Assembly (NCBI GenBank): GCA_964608965.1
Contig: CAZSPZ010000005.1
Coordinates: 16,318 to 80,317, forward strand
Length of the DNA: 64,000 bases
Origin: UBA10908 sp964608965
GTDB lineage: Bacteria; Bacillota; Clostridia; Peptostreptococcales; Anaerovoracaceae
Direction: 5' to 3'
Shown: in pieces, positions 33,890 through 44,090 of the stretch
Layout: each line of letters opens with the position of its first letter
Position numbering within the stretch: position 1 is the first letter of the stretch
Translations under genes and position numbers: made by a program
The notes under the pieces: model-generated
Told to the model about the DNA's origin: nothing
What the model saw: only the letters and a program-made list of their open reading frames with translations
Database searches by the model: none

Positions 33890-34615
33890 ATGGAAATCAC
33901 ATTAGAGAAGATTGAACTTGTAAAAGACAGAACAGGGGTTGGCTACAAAGAGGCGAAAGAAGCATTGGAAAAAACCGAAGGCAGCGTTGTTGATGCCATT
34001 ATTCACATCGAAGAGAACATAGATGAAGCAAGCAAGAGCAAAATGGGAACACAAAGCGCTGCGATGGTGGATGCGATCAAAGAAGCGATAAGAAAAGGCA
34101 ATGTCAACAAACTTACCATCAAGAAAGACAACGATGTCATTCTTAACCTTCCTTTGAGCATAGGCATTATCGGAACCGTACTTTTCCCCTGGGCTATTAT
34201 TGGAGCGACGATTGCGGCTTTCGGCACGAAATGCACAATAGAGTTGGTCAAGGATAACGGCGAAATAGTGAATATATCCGACAGAGCGTCCGAAACTTTT
34301 GATACGGTTGTCTCTAAAGGCAGTGTCATTGTCGACGAGATGAAAGACAAGAGCGGAGACTATATGGATGCAGCCAAAGAAAAGGGACAGGAAGCTTGGA
34401 ATGTCGCGAAAGAAAAGGGAGCGGATGTCGTTGAATCCATGAAGGGAAAAGCTGCCGGCGTCATGAAAAAAGTAGCCGAGGAAGCCGATCTTGGCGAGTT
34501 TTGCGATTTCGACCTGAGCGAAATCGATATGGCAGATGTCGCCGAGCCGACCACAGAAGAGACGAAGCCGGTATCCGAACCGGAACCCGAAGTAAAAGAA
34601 GAAGCAAAGAAGTAA
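33890..34615 (+). CDS. UBA-like plus DUF4342 domain protein
   Basis: 241 residues from ATG 33890 (MEITLEKIELVKDRTGVGYKEAKEAL cut at family positions). The N-terminal ~45 residues resemble the EF-Ts/UBA helical domain. DUF4342 follows (about residues 60-125: KLTIKKDNDVILNLPLSIG and a hydrophobic stretch), then an amphipathic lysine/glutamate-rich region and an acidic tail ending EVKEEAKK. Function unknown; the hydrophobic stretch and charged helices suggest membrane association. It lies between recO and glyS. Confidence 0.75.
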   Translation: MEITLEKIELVKDRTGVGYKEAKEALEKTEGSVVDAIIHIEENIDEASKSKMGTQSAAMVDAIKEAIRKGNVNKLTIKKDNDVILNLPLSIGIIGTVLFPWAIIGATIAAFGTKCTIELVKDNGEIVNISDRASETFDTVVSKGSVIVDEMKDKSGDYMDAAKEKGQEAWNVAKEKGADVVESMKGKAAGVMKKVAEEADLGEFCDFDLSEIDMADVAEPTTEETKPVSEPEPEVKEEAKK

Positions 34616-34650
34616 GTAAATAATATAATATATTTAGGAGAAAACAGCGT

Positions 34651-36054
34651 ATGAAACAAGAACTCTCGATGGAAAAAATCGTATCACTGGCAAAAGGACG
34701 GGGCTTTGTTTATCCCGGTTCCGAAATTTATGGCGGCCTCGCAAATTCATGGGATTACGGTCCCGTGGGCGTAGAGCTCAAAAACAACATCAAACGAGCC
34801 TGGTGGAAAAAATTCGTCCAGGAATCAGTGTACAACGTGGGGTTAGACGCTGCCATACTGATGAACCCGCAAACTTGGGTAGCTTCCGGCCACGTAGGCG
34901 GTTTTGCCGATCCCTTGATCGACTGCAAGTCTTGTAAAGCAAGGTTTCGTGCAGATAAACTCATCGAGGATCACGCCAAGCAAAAGGGCGAAGAAATTGT
35001 GGGAATAGACGGATGGAGCAATGAACAGCTCGAAGGATACATTCAGGAGCACAGCATTGTGTGCCCCGAATGCGGAAAGTCCAGTTTTACAGGCATTCGT
35101 CAGTTCAACCTGATGTTTAAAACGTTTCAGGGGGTTACGGAAGATTCCAAAGCAGAACTCTACCTTAGACCCGAGACGGCGCAGGGCATCTTTGTTAACT
35201 TTAAAAATGTGCAGCGAACAACGAGAAAAAAAATCCCGTTTGGCATCGCGCAAATAGGTAAGTCTTTCCGCAATGAAATCACACCGGGAAACTTCATTTT
35301 CCGTATAAGAGAATTTGAACAGATGGAATTGGAATTTTTCTGCGAGCCGGGAACGGACTTGGAATGGTTTAAGTACTGGAAAGATTATTGCTATAAGTTT
35401 TTGTTGAATTTAGGGATGAACCCCGACTCGCTTCGTCTGCGAGATCACACGAAAGAAGAATTGTCGCATTACAGCAATGCAACGACAGACTTCGAATTCA
35501 TGTTCCCGTTTGGATGGGGAGAACTTTGGGGTATTGCAGATCGTACAGACTTCGACCTTACGCAGCATCAAAATCATTCTGGCCAAAGCATGGAATATAT
35601 CGATCCCACCACGAACGAGAGATATATACCTTATTGCATAGAGCCGTCTCTGGGCGCAGACCGCGTTACTTTGGCGTTCCTTTGCAATGCGTATCACGAA
35701 GAGACTGTTCAGGATGTGAACGGAAACGACGACACGCGCGTCGTCATGAAATTCCACCCTGCTTTGGCACCGTTTAAGGCGGCTGTTCTTCCCTTAACGA
35801 AAAAGCAGGCAGAGAAAGCAGAGGAACTTCGCGCTGAATTGTCCAAGTATTTTGCTGTGGATTATGATCTTCCCGGCAGCATAGGGAAGCGTTATCGCCG
35901 GCAGGACGAAATCGGAACGCCTTTCTGTATTACAATCGATTTTGATACGGAACAGGATGCTTGTGCAACCATTCGAGACAGAGACACGATGGAGCAGATA
36001 AGGTTGCCTCTTGATCAAATCAAAGGATACATCGAAGAAAAGATGATGTTTTAG
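34651..36054 (+). CDS. glyS: Glycyl-tRNA synthetase (alpha2 type)
   Basis: 467 residues of the single-chain dimeric class II enzyme: GLANSWDYGPVGVELKNNI near the start, RPETAQGIFVNFKN and FRNEITPGNFIFRIREFEQMELEFF (motif 2, split at family positions), and a C-terminal anticodon domain. It charges tRNA-Gly. RBS AGGAG; 44 bp before ppdK without a terminator. Confidence 0.96.
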   Translation: MKQELSMEKIVSLAKGRGFVYPGSEIYGGLANSWDYGPVGVELKNNIKRAWWKKFVQESVYNVGLDAAILMNPQTWVASGHVGGFADPLIDCKSCKARFRADKLIEDHAKQKGEEIVGIDGWSNEQLEGYIQEHSIVCPECGKSSFTGIRQFNLMFKTFQGVTEDSKAELYLRPETAQGIFVNFKNVQRTTRKKIPFGIAQIGKSFRNEITPGNFIFRIREFEQMELEFFCEPGTDLEWFKYWKDYCYKFLLNLGMNPDSLRLRDHTKEELSHYSNATTDFEFMFPFGWGELWGIADRTDFDLTQHQNHSGQSMEYIDPTTNERYIPYCIEPSLGADRVTLAFLCNAYHEETVQDVNGNDDTRVVMKFHPALAPFKAAVLPLTKKQAEKAEELRAELSKYFAVDYDLPGSIGKRYRRQDEIGTPFCITIDFDTEQDACATIRDRDTMEQIRLPLDQIKGYIEEKMMF

Positions 36055-36098
36055 CGAATAGCATTTTCTGAAATACTTAATATAAAGGAGAGAAAAAA

Positions 36099-38740
36099 AT
36101 GTCTAAAAAGTTCGTTTATCTGTTTAAAGAAGGCAAAGGCAGCATGAAGGGACTCCTTGGTGGCAAAGGAGCTAACTTGGCGGAGATGACCAATTTGGGG
36201 ATGCCCGTTCCCAGAGGTTTCACGATAACAACGGAGGCGTGTACCCAATATTACGAGGATGGCGAGAAAATCAGCGATGCTGTCCAAACGGAAATAATGG
36301 AATATGTCGATATCCTTGAAAAGCAAACGGGCAAGAAATTCGGAGACAGCAAAAATCCTCTTTTAGTTTCCGTACGTTNNNNNNNNNNAGAGCATCCATG
36401 CCCGGCATGATGGATACGATTCTCAACTTGGGCCTCAATGACAAAGTCGTCGAAACTCTTGCGGCGAAAACCGAGAACCCCAGATTTGCCTACGATTCCT
36501 ACAGACGTTTCATTCAGATGTATTCCGATGTTGTCATGGAAGTCGGCAAGTCCTACTTTGAAAAGCTTATCGACGAGATGAAGCACGAAAAAGGTGTAAC
36601 GCTGGATACAGAGTTGGAAGCCGACGATCTTAAGAAGTTGGCCGCAAGCTTTAAGGCTGCTTATAAAGCAAAAGTGGGAGAAGAATTTCCTTCGGAACCT
36701 ATCGATCAGTTAATGGGGGCAATCAAAGCTGTTTTCCGCTCATGGAATAACCCCCGGGCTATTTACTATAGACGTATCAATGATATACCTTCTTCCTGGG
36801 GTACCGCAGTAAACGTACAGGAAATGGTGTTTGGAAACACGGGTGACAGTTCCGGAACCGGCGTTGCGTTTTCAAGAAATCCCGCTACTGGCGAAAAAAA
36901 GCTGTACGGCGAATTTCTTATGAATGCGCAGGGCGAAGATGTTGTTGCCGGAATAAGAACGCCGCAGACCATCGATCAGCTCAAAGATCAAAATCCTCAG
37001 GTTTATCAGGAATTTTATGATATAGTCTATAAACTCGAAAGTCATTATCGCGATATGCAGGACATGGAATTTACAATCGAAGATGGTAAACTCTTTATGC
37101 TGCAAACCAGAAACGGTAAAAGAACTGCCGCAGCTGCCCTCAAAATCGCCTGCGATCTCGTAGACGAAGGAATGATTACCGAAGACGAAGCTGTTTTAAT
37201 GATCGATCCAAAACAGCTGGATGCGCTTTTACATCCGCAGTTTGACGGGATCGCATTAAAGAAGGCGCAGCCGATAGGTTCAGGTCTTCCTGCATCTCCG
37301 GGAGCTGCTTGCGGACAGGTTGTCTTTACTGCCGAAGCTGCTACCGAATGGACGGTAAAAAAAGGCGCCGATGTGATTCTTGTCCGTCTGGAGACATCTC
37401 CGGAAGATATCGAAGGCATGCATTATGCCAAAGGTATCCTGACGGCAAGAGGCGGCATGACTTCCCATGCGGCTGTCGTTGCAAGGGGTATGGGAACTTG
37501 CTGTGTAGCAGGTTGCGGAGAAATTCAAGTCGATGAAAAGTTGAAAGTTTTTAAGCTTGGCGGAAAAGAGTTTAGAGAAGGTGATTTTATTTCTCTGGAC
37601 GGTTCTACCGGAAATATATACGGAGAGGCCATACCCACGGTAGCAGCCTCCATATTCGGAGAGTTTGACCGTTTGATGAAGTGGGCTGACAGCAAGAGAA
37701 CTCTTAAGGTAAGAGCGAATGCCGATACGCCCGAAGATGCGGCTCAAAGCATAAAATTCGGAGCGGAAGGCATCGGACTTTGCAGAACCGAGCATATGTT
37801 CTTTGATGCCGAAAGAATAGCTGCCATGCGGGAAATGATCCTTTCTAAAACTATCGAACAGAGAGAAAAAGCTCTGGCAAAGCTGCTTCCGATGCAGAGA
37901 AGCGATTTCGAAGGAATATACGAGGCGATGAAAGGCTTCCCTGTCACGATTCGCTACTTAGATCCGCCACTTCATGAATTCCTGCCCCAGGACGAAGAAA
38001 GTATTCAAGCCCTTGCAGAAGAAATGAAAATGGACATCGAGGAAATCAAAGCAGTCATCACTTCTTTGCATGAATTTAATCCTATGATGGGCCACCGTGG
38101 CTGTCGCTTGGCGGTAACGTACCCTGAAATTGCGAAAATGCAAACAAGAGCCGTCATCGAAGCTGCTCTTAATGTTAAGAAGCAGCATCCCGAATGGCCG
38201 ATGGTTCCCGAAATCATGATTCCGTTGATCGGAGAGCGCAAAGAGCTTGCTTTTGTAAAGAATATCGTGGTGGAAACCGCAGAAGAGATCATTGCAAAAT
38301 CGGGCATGAGTCTTGAATACCTCGTGGGTACGATGATCGAGATTCCAAGAGCCGCTCTTACCGCAGATGAAATCGCCATGGAGTCGGACTTCTTCTCCTT
38401 TGGAACCAACGATTTGACCCAAATGACCTTTGGCTTTTCCCGAGACGACGCGGGCAATTTCTTAGACGCCTATTACGCGACAAAAATATATGAGAACGAT
38501 CCGTTCTCCAAGATTGACGTAAACGGTGTGGGAAAATTGGTCGAAATGGCAGTCAAACTTGGCAAAGCAGCAAATCCCCATCTGCATCTTGGCATATGCG
38601 GAGAGCATGGAGGCGATCCTTTCTCTGTAGAGTTTTGCCACAATACAGGACTTGATTATGTATCCTGTTCACCTTTCCGCGTTCCCATCGCAAGACTTGC
38701 AGCCGCACAAGCTGCATTAAAGGCTGCTATGGTAAAGTAA
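36099..38740 (+). CDS. ppdK: Pyruvate, phosphate dikinase (interrupted by an assembly gap)
   Basis: Reads from ATG 36099 after AAAGGAGAG (VYLFKEGKGSMKGLLGGKGANLAEM split at family positions). It breaks at ten N (36379-36388) right after LLVSVR and resumes RASMPGMMDTILNLG in another frame. The family reads RSGARASMPGMMD, so the true gap should be 8 bases, which restores the frame. The phosphohistidine domain has GGMTSHAAVVARGMG, and the C-terminal PEP domain has GICGEHGGDP. It interconverts pyruvate + ATP + Pi and PEP + AMP + PPi, used in anaerobes for PPi-linked glycolysis or gluconeogenesis. A strong terminator follows. Confidence 0.95.
36379..36388. other. Assembly gap (10 N) in ppdK
   Basis: Ten N. 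A gap of 10 would put the two ppdK halves out of frame; a length of 8 (or 8 plus a multiple of 3) is required. Confidence 0.95.
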
Positions 38741-38785
38741 TCAGCGCTGCTGATTGCTTCCGAAATAGGAAATAGATTATAAAAT

Positions 38786-38830
38786 AAGCCGGCACATGAA
38801 AGTATAAGCGTACACATGTGCCGGTTTTTG
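38786..38830 (+). terminator. ppdK terminator
   Basis: CCGGCACATG (38789-38798) pairs with CATGTGCCGG (38815-38824), followed by TTTTTG. Confidence 0.88.
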
Positions 38831-38880
38831 TATGCAATCGACGGGACAGCGCAGCACCATAAAAATTTTTTCAAAAAGTA

Positions 38881-38909
38881 TTGACAGCTTAAAATCGCAG
38901 TGCTATTAT
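38881..38909 (+). promoter_or_regulatory. Promoter of the GntR/ABC unit
   Basis: TTGACA (38881-38886), 17-bp spacer, TATTAT (38904-38909). Confidence 0.82.
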
Positions 38910-38916
38910 TGCCATA

Positions 38917-38942
38917 TGGTTAGTTAGTCAACCAACTAACCA
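38917..38942 (+). promoter_or_regulatory. Operator of the GntR (YtrA-type) regulator
   Basis: TGGTTAGTT-N8-AACTAACCA, perfect 9-bp arms covering the predicted transcription start just after the -10 box. Placement fits autorepression by the regulator encoded at 38965. Confidence 0.8.
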
Positions 38943-38964
38943 ATCAACAAAAGGGGGTAATCAT

Positions 38965-39348
38965 TTGATAAATAATTTGAGCGAAGATCGGCCTATTTTT
39001 TTACAGATAGCCGACATGATCAAAGAGGCCATATTAAGCCAGGCATACCCGGAAGAATCACAAATACCTTCTATTACAGAATTTTCTATGGCGTACAAGA
39101 TTAATCCGGCTACTGCGCTTAAAGGGGTGAACATTCTTGTAGAAGAAGAATTGTTGTACAAAAAAAGGGGACTTGGCATGTTTGTCAGCCAAGGTGCAAG
39201 AGAGAGACTTGCGGCTCAGAGGAAAGAACACTTTTATATCAACTATGTTATACCGATGACAAAAGAGGCAAATCATTTAGGAATCGGACCGAAAGAATTA
39301 CATGCAATGGCAGAAAGAGGTTTAAGCGAAGATGGCAATAGAGATTAA
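38965..39348 (+). CDS. GntR-family (YtrA-type) transcriptional regulator
   Basis: 127 residues from TTG 38965 after AAGGGGG. It has the winged helix of the GntR family (RPIFLQIADMIKEAI, IPSITEFSMAYKINPATALKGVNIL, KKRGLGMFV), without a large ligand domain, as in YtrA. The tail of about 40 residues is for dimerisation. It probably represses this ABC operon; YtrA relatives respond to cell-envelope stress. It overlaps the ATPase gene by 17 bp. Confidence 0.9.
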   Translation: MINNLSEDRPIFLQIADMIKEAILSQAYPEESQIPSITEFSMAYKINPATALKGVNILVEEELLYKKRGLGMFVSQGARERLAAQRKEHFYINYVIPMTKEANHLGIGPKELHAMAERGLSEDGNRD

Positions 39349-40195
39349 TAATGTATCAAAGCAATTTGGAAATACTTGTGCACTGAGCCAAGTGAATTTG
39401 ACACTTAAAGAGCCTGGTCTTTATGGGCTTTTGGGCAACAACGGAGCCGGCAAGAGCACTTTGTTTAATATCATTACAAACAGGCTGTTTCCCGACAACG
39501 GCGATGTATTGGTCGATGGAGTCCCTGTTTCTAACAATGACGCCACATTAAAGAAAATCTTTATGATGGGGGAGGAGAGTTACTACCCGGAAGATATGAA
39601 AGTGAACAAAGCTTTTTCCGTCACAAAAATGTTTTATCCTACATTCGATCATGCCTATGCCAATGAACTTGCCGTTAAATTTGCTCTGGATACCCGCAAG
39701 AAGATAGCAAAGCTGTCCACGGGCTATGCCTCTATCTTTAAGCTGATTATCGCGCTTTCGGTCAACACTCCTTACCTGCTTTTAGATGAACCGGTTTTAG
39801 GTTTGGATGCTCAGCACAGAGATATGTTTTACAAACTGCTTATCGAGAAATATTCTCGAAATCCCTGTACGATCGTCCTCTCCACCCACTTGATTCAGGA
39901 AGTTGCGAATATTATCGAACATACAATCATTATACGTGACGGAGTGATTATAAAAGACGCGGGAAGCAAAGAATTGTTAATGTATTGTTCGACTGTTTCC
40001 GGGCCTGCTGCAGCTGTTGACACATTTGTCCAAGGACTGACCGTGATCAACCAAAGCAGCCTGGGCGGACTAAAGACCGTATGTGTGGAAGGTTTGCCCA
40101 AAGACAAGGAAGTTCCTGCCGGTTTAGAACTTGGGAAACCGAACCTGCAAGAGTATTTTATAGGATTAATGAATAAAGGGGATAAAATAAAATGA
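39332..40195 (+). CDS. ABC transporter ATP-binding protein (YtrB-like)
   Basis: 287 residues. Walker A is GNNGAGKST (about 35-43), Walker B YLLLDEPVLGLD, and the H-loop STHL. The signature is LSTGYAS instead of LSGGQ, as is common in the YtrB/small-GntR-linked group. It powers the membrane protein encoded next, with which it overlaps by 4 bp. The transported compound is unknown; export of an antibiotic or envelope-active molecule is the family guess. Confidence 0.9.
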   Translation: MAIEINNVSKQFGNTCALSQVNLTLKEPGLYGLLGNNGAGKSTLFNIITNRLFPDNGDVLVDGVPVSNNDATLKKIFMMGEESYYPEDMKVNKAFSVTKMFYPTFDHAYANELAVKFALDTRKKIAKLSTGYASIFKLIIALSVNTPYLLLDEPVLGLDAQHRDMFYKLLIEKYSRNPCTIVLSTHLIQEVANIIEHTIIIRDGVIIKDAGSKELLMYCSTVSGPAAAVDTFVQGLTVINQSSLGGLKTVCVEGLPKDKEVPAGLELGKPNLQEYFIGLMNKGDKIK

Positions 40196-40926
40196 ATATA
40201 AGGACAACATTTCAATACAAATTTAAAGAATCAATGAAAAGCGCTTTTACGTTTTTCGGTGTGCTGGCTCTTATTCTTCTTTTTATGATTACTTGGATAG
40301 GAGTTTTGCAAAGCGACAACAGCGGGTCCTCCAGCTTCTTCTCCGGGTATACCATAGGTGCGGCTATCATGATGCTTGTTGTAGGCATTTGCAGTATTCG
40401 AGAAGATCTAAGGTTGTTTATACAAAACGGTGTCGGACGAAAAACAACGTATAGCACTGAAATATTATCCGCTGTCGCTATTTCCTTTATGCTTGCTATA
40501 GGAGGGCAGATATTCCTTGTTTTGGGCCATGTTGTGGCTTCAAATTTCCCTGAAGTATACGTGAGCGATCTTTATCCCTTGATTTATGTGGACGGCACCA
40601 ATGCGCTTACTTTGCTCCAACATATTGAATCCACATTTCTATCGGTGGCCTTGTTTATGATGATGTTTCTTTGCGGGGAATTCTTCTCGCTCCTGTTTTA
40701 CATCTTAAGCAAGAAATGGACAATCGTTGTGAGCATTGCAATGCCTTTACTTCTCTTTGGAGGCGTTCCCACGGTTGCATTGAGATTTCCCGAACAGGCG
40801 ATTCTGTTTGGACACTTTGCGGCACAAAGCAGTTGGAACTTATCTTTTGTGTTCTTGGTCGTCGCCGTAATTGCTGCGGCCATCGATTGGATGATTGTCC
40901 GAAAGGTCCACATCAAAGGCCTTTAG
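40192..40926 (+). CDS. ABC transporter membrane protein
   Basis: 244 residues with about six hydrophobic segments (ALILLFMITWIGVL, YTIGAAIMMLVVGI, AISFMLAIGGQIFLVLGHVV and three more). No family signature that I recognise. It is the membrane partner of the preceding ATPase by operon position. A strong terminator follows. Confidence 0.82.
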   Translation: MNIRTTFQYKFKESMKSAFTFFGVLALILLFMITWIGVLQSDNSGSSSFFSGYTIGAAIMMLVVGICSIREDLRLFIQNGVGRKTTYSTEILSAVAISFMLAIGGQIFLVLGHVVASNFPEVYVSDLYPLIYVDGTNALTLLQHIESTFLSVALFMMMFLCGEFFSLLFYILSKKWTIVVSIAMPLLLFGGVPTVALRFPEQAILFGHFAAQSSWNLSFVFLVVAVIAAAIDWMIVRKVHIKGL

Positions 40927-40955
40927 ATCTTTAATTAAAATAAAATAACAGACAG

Positions 40956-41015
40956 CCTGTCCGGGTTTATAGTATTTCAGCCGATGAATATACTCTAATC
41001 CGGACAGGTTTTTTT
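40956..41015 (+). terminator. Terminator of the GntR/ABC unit
   Basis: CCTGTCCGG (40956-40964) pairs with CCGGACAGG (41000-41008), followed by seven T. Confidence 0.85.
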
Positions 41016-41073
41016 ATGGCGCACACTTCACCTCAAATACAGAATGTCAAGTAAAGGTCGTTCCATATTGTTC

Positions 41074-41102
41074 TTGCTAAATTATGGAAAATATGGTATA
41101 TT
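41074..41102 (+). promoter_or_regulatory. Promoter of the Tad pilus operon
   Basis: TTGCTA (41074-41079), 17-bp spacer, TATATT (41097-41102), 31 bp before the first gene. Confidence 0.6.
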
Positions 41103-41132
41103 AATGTTAAATTATGTTAGCGAGGTTGAAAT

Positions 41133-42140
41133 ATGGAAAATATCCGACTGATTCTGAAGCATCATGACAGGATTTACGCTTACGCTCTTGCGGCAGCTCT
41201 TAGCGAAAAATGGAGAGCGATTTCTGTCTGTGTAGCTACGGATCATATTGCAGAGGGATCGACCGGTTCTGATTTTGTGTTATGCGACAGCGCGCAATCC
41301 GCTTTAACATTCGGGGTTAAGGGGATACATTTATATGACGACAAAGAAGACATGATTGCCGAAGTCCCTGCAGTTGCGAGGTTTCAACCGATAAGTGCCA
41401 TGGTATCCGCATTGAAAAATATTTGTGCATATGGCGGTTCAAAAAACTCGATCATTCCTCAAATCCCGGGAAAAGTTCTGTTTATCGGTTTCACTTCCGG
41501 GTCGGGAGGAGTAGGAACAAGTACGTCAGCGGTTATTTTAGGACGAATATTGTCCAGACTCTACTCAAGAAAAACGCTATACATTGCTTTTGAACGGTCA
41601 AACCCCTTCGATTATGCGTTTTCTTTCGAAAGCCCGAACCTTCCTCTGGATCATTTACTTTACAGAATAAGCACCGGGGACTGCGCGTGTTTTAAATTGA
41701 TCAATGAATATGCCGGAAAGGATTCCTATGGTCTTTATGCCATGTCTGTCCAATCCTGCCTTAACCCATTGGCTTTAGGTACAGAAGATGATGTTTTTCA
41801 ATTGTTGAGCGTGATAGCGGAATACGGCAATTATGACAGAGTCGTGCTTGATGTTCCGTTTGACTTCGTTTATTGGAAAAATATCATGAGACTGTGTGAA
41901 AAACAAGTGATTCATTACGGTTTCAGAGAGCATTGCCATGTCGCGAGCGACAGAGCAAAAGGCGAGATGGAAGAGCTTTGCGAACTTGGCCATATAAATG
42001 CGGAAGATCGAATCTTAGAGCTGCGCACGCTCCGGGATGAAGATAGTTTTATCATAAGCGAACATGGGTTCGATGTCGATATTCACGGACAGTTGGGAGC
42101 CGAGGTGAGAGAACTTGCTGACAGATTGGAAAGCGGATAA
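41133..42140 (+). CDS. CpaE/TadZ-like ParA-superfamily ATPase of the Tad pilus
   Basis: 335 residues. The N-terminal ~110 residues resemble a degenerate receiver domain (LILKHHDRIYAYALAAAL, SDFVLCDSA). A MinD/ParA-type ATPase follows with the deviant Walker A FTSGSGGVGTSTSAV, where the final lysine of GKS/T is replaced (GVGTST). TadZ/CpaE proteins place the pilus machine at the cell pole. It is first in the operon, overlapping the ATPase gene by 26 bp. Confidence 0.8.
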   Translation: MENIRLILKHHDRIYAYALAAALSEKWRAISVCVATDHIAEGSTGSDFVLCDSAQSALTFGVKGIHLYDDKEDMIAEVPAVARFQPISAMVSALKNICAYGGSKNSIIPQIPGKVLFIGFTSGSGGVGTSTSAVILGRILSRLYSRKTLYIAFERSNPFDYAFSFESPNLPLDHLLYRISTGDCACFKLINEYAGKDSYGLYAMSVQSCLNPLALGTEDDVFQLLSVIAEYGNYDRVVLDVPFDFVYWKNIMRLCEKQVIHYGFREHCHVASDRAKGEMEELCELGHINAEDRILELRTLRDEDSFIISEHGFDVDIHGQLGAEVRELADRLESG

Positions 42141-43350
42141 GCACAACAAAGTCGAATCGATAGGCCTGCTTGCAGACGAAGTACGACAACTCATGGCCGG
42201 CAATGCAACGGATTTTTCGGACCAGGATGTTCTGATTATAGCCGAAGAATACCTGCTGAAACATCCCAAATTAAAGAAGTTAAACGCAGGCGAGAAAAAA
42301 GGTGTGATACGCCTTGTATTTTGCTCTTTGCGCCGGGAATTGGAAATTCTTCAAGACCTGGCCGATGATGTTGACGTAACTGAAATTATGGTTAACGGAA
42401 TCGATAACGTTTTTATAGAAAAAAACGGAATTGTTTTCAGAGCAGATGTGCAGTTTGAAAATCAGGAAAACCTCGAAAAGGTGATACAAAGGCTTGCGGC
42501 AAAAGTAGGAAGGGAAATGAATGAACTGAATCCTATCGTCGATGCAAGGTTAGCTGACGGCTCGCGAATAAACGCCGTCAATAAAAACATTGCAATCAAC
42601 GGGCCAATTCTTACCATCAGGAAGTTTAACCGTAGTCACATGACGATGGAAAATCTGATTGAACAAGGAGATATCAGTCGTCCGGCGGCAGAATTTCTAA
42701 AACAGCTTGTCGTGTGCGGATACAATATCTTTGTAAGCGGAGGAACCAGTTCAGGTAAAACAACGTTTTTAAATATTTTGTCGGATTTTATTCCGCCTGG
42801 CGAGAGAGTGATTCTGATAGAGGATTCTGCCGAACTATCGATCAGAATGCACGAAAATCTCGTAAGGATGGAAGCGAAAAGGCCAAACGCTCAGGGAAAG
42901 GGAGAAGTAACCATACGAGATCTTATAAAAACCAGTTTAAGGATGCGACCTGATCGTATCATTGTCGGGGAAGTTCGAGGCGGAGAAGTTGTGGATATGC
43001 TCGCCGCCATGAGTACCGGACACGATGGGTCGCTGTCTACAGGCCACGCCAATTCGCCCAAGGGGATGTTGAGCCGATTGGAAACGATGTTTCTTTCTGT
43101 GTCCAACTTTCCGATGGAGGCCGTTCGCGGACAAATCGCGGAGGCAATCGATATTTTTGTTCACTTGAGCAGAACGGCGCAGGGAAAGAGAAGAGTTTTC
43201 GAAATATCAGAGATAGAAGGGTATGCGGGCGGTGAAATTATTTTGAATTCCCTCTATAAATACAAAGCCGGAGAGGGTTTGGTTTCAACCGGAAATCCAT
43301 TGCTTCATACCGATAAAATGCAAAATCACAGCCAAGAGGGCAACCAATGA
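42115..43350 (+). CDS. CpaF/TadA-type secretion ATPase
   Basis: 411 residues from TTG 42115, inside the end of the preceding gene. It has the VTEIMVNGIDNVFIEKNG N-terminal signature, Walker A GGTSSGKTT, the Asp/Glu box region, TSLRMRPDRIIVGEVRGGE and the His box STGHDGSLSTGHAN. It powers Flp pilus assembly. The stop overlaps the TadB start (ATGA). Confidence 0.93.
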   Translation: MLTDWKADKHNKVESIGLLADEVRQLMAGNATDFSDQDVLIIAEEYLLKHPKLKKLNAGEKKGVIRLVFCSLRRELEILQDLADDVDVTEIMVNGIDNVFIEKNGIVFRADVQFENQENLEKVIQRLAAKVGREMNELNPIVDARLADGSRINAVNKNIAINGPILTIRKFNRSHMTMENLIEQGDISRPAAEFLKQLVVCGYNIFVSGGTSSGKTTFLNILSDFIPPGERVILIEDSAELSIRMHENLVRMEAKRPNAQGKGEVTIRDLIKTSLRMRPDRIIVGEVRGGEVVDMLAAMSTGHDGSLSTGHANSPKGMLSRLETMFLSVSNFPMEAVRGQIAEAIDIFVHLSRTAQGKRRVFEISEIEGYAGGEIILNSLYKYKAGEGLVSTGNPLLHTDKMQNHSQEGNQ

Positions 43351-44090
43351 CAGATTACAGAATTTATGTTCTTACGAAAAGTGAAAGGCTCAAATATTAC
43401 GTCGCTTCCGGTCTTTTGCTGGCGTTTCTTGGCTACCTGTTTTACAAAAGCATTTGGCTTTCTCTTCTATGTGCTGTATTGGCGAAGCCGCTGGAAAAAG
43501 AATATTCACGCTATAAGAGCGGTCTGAGACAAGAGGTTCTGTTAGAAGGATTCAGAGATGTTTTGTACAGCATTTCAGGCTCTATCGCCGCAGGAAGGCA
43601 AATGCCTCTGGCTATTTCGGATGCTTATAAGCAAGTGACGGCAACCTATGGGCAAAACGCAGATATTTCATTGGAGCTTTTAAACATCGTGCGCGTTTAC
43701 GAAGGAGCGCACGGCGCTGTAGATATTCTTTTGGCTGACTTCGGGAAGCGCAGCGGGCTGTCGGAAATTCTTCATTTTGCTGTTGTTTATCGCATTTGCA
43801 GCCATAATGGCGGAGATATGGAAGACGTGGCATTAAAAAGTGCGAACCTTCTGCTGGACCGCATAAGCTTTCGCGGAGAAGTAAAGATGCTTACGGCACA
43901 AAAAAAGCTTGATATTCTGTTTTTGATATCCATGCCTGTCATCATACTGTTGCTTTTAAATATAACATCTTCGGGATATTTAACTGTATTGTATACGAGC
44001 ATCATGGGTCGGGTGATTATGACGCTGTGCTTGTTGTTCATAATTGTCGCACTTCTTTGGAGTCTCAAATTAATCCAGGTCGCTCTATGA
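43347..44090 (+). CDS. TadB-like inner-membrane platform protein
   Basis: 247 residues of the type II secretion F family. Two hydrophobic segments lie near the start, then a cytoplasmic T2SF domain (LEGFRDVLYSISGSIAAGRQMPLAI split) and two segments at the end. It pairs with the TadC-like protein that follows; ATGA overlap on one side, 4 bp overlap on the other. Confidence 0.85.
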   Translation: MTDYRIYVLTKSERLKYYVASGLLLAFLGYLFYKSIWLSLLCAVLAKPLEKEYSRYKSGLRQEVLLEGFRDVLYSISGSIAAGRQMPLAISDAYKQVTATYGQNADISLELLNIVRVYEGAHGAVDILLADFGKRSGLSEILHFAVVYRICSHNGGDMEDVALKSANLLLDRISFRGEVKMLTAQKKLDILFLISMPVIILLLLNITSSGYLTVLYTSIMGRVIMTLCLLFIIVALLWSLKLIQVAL

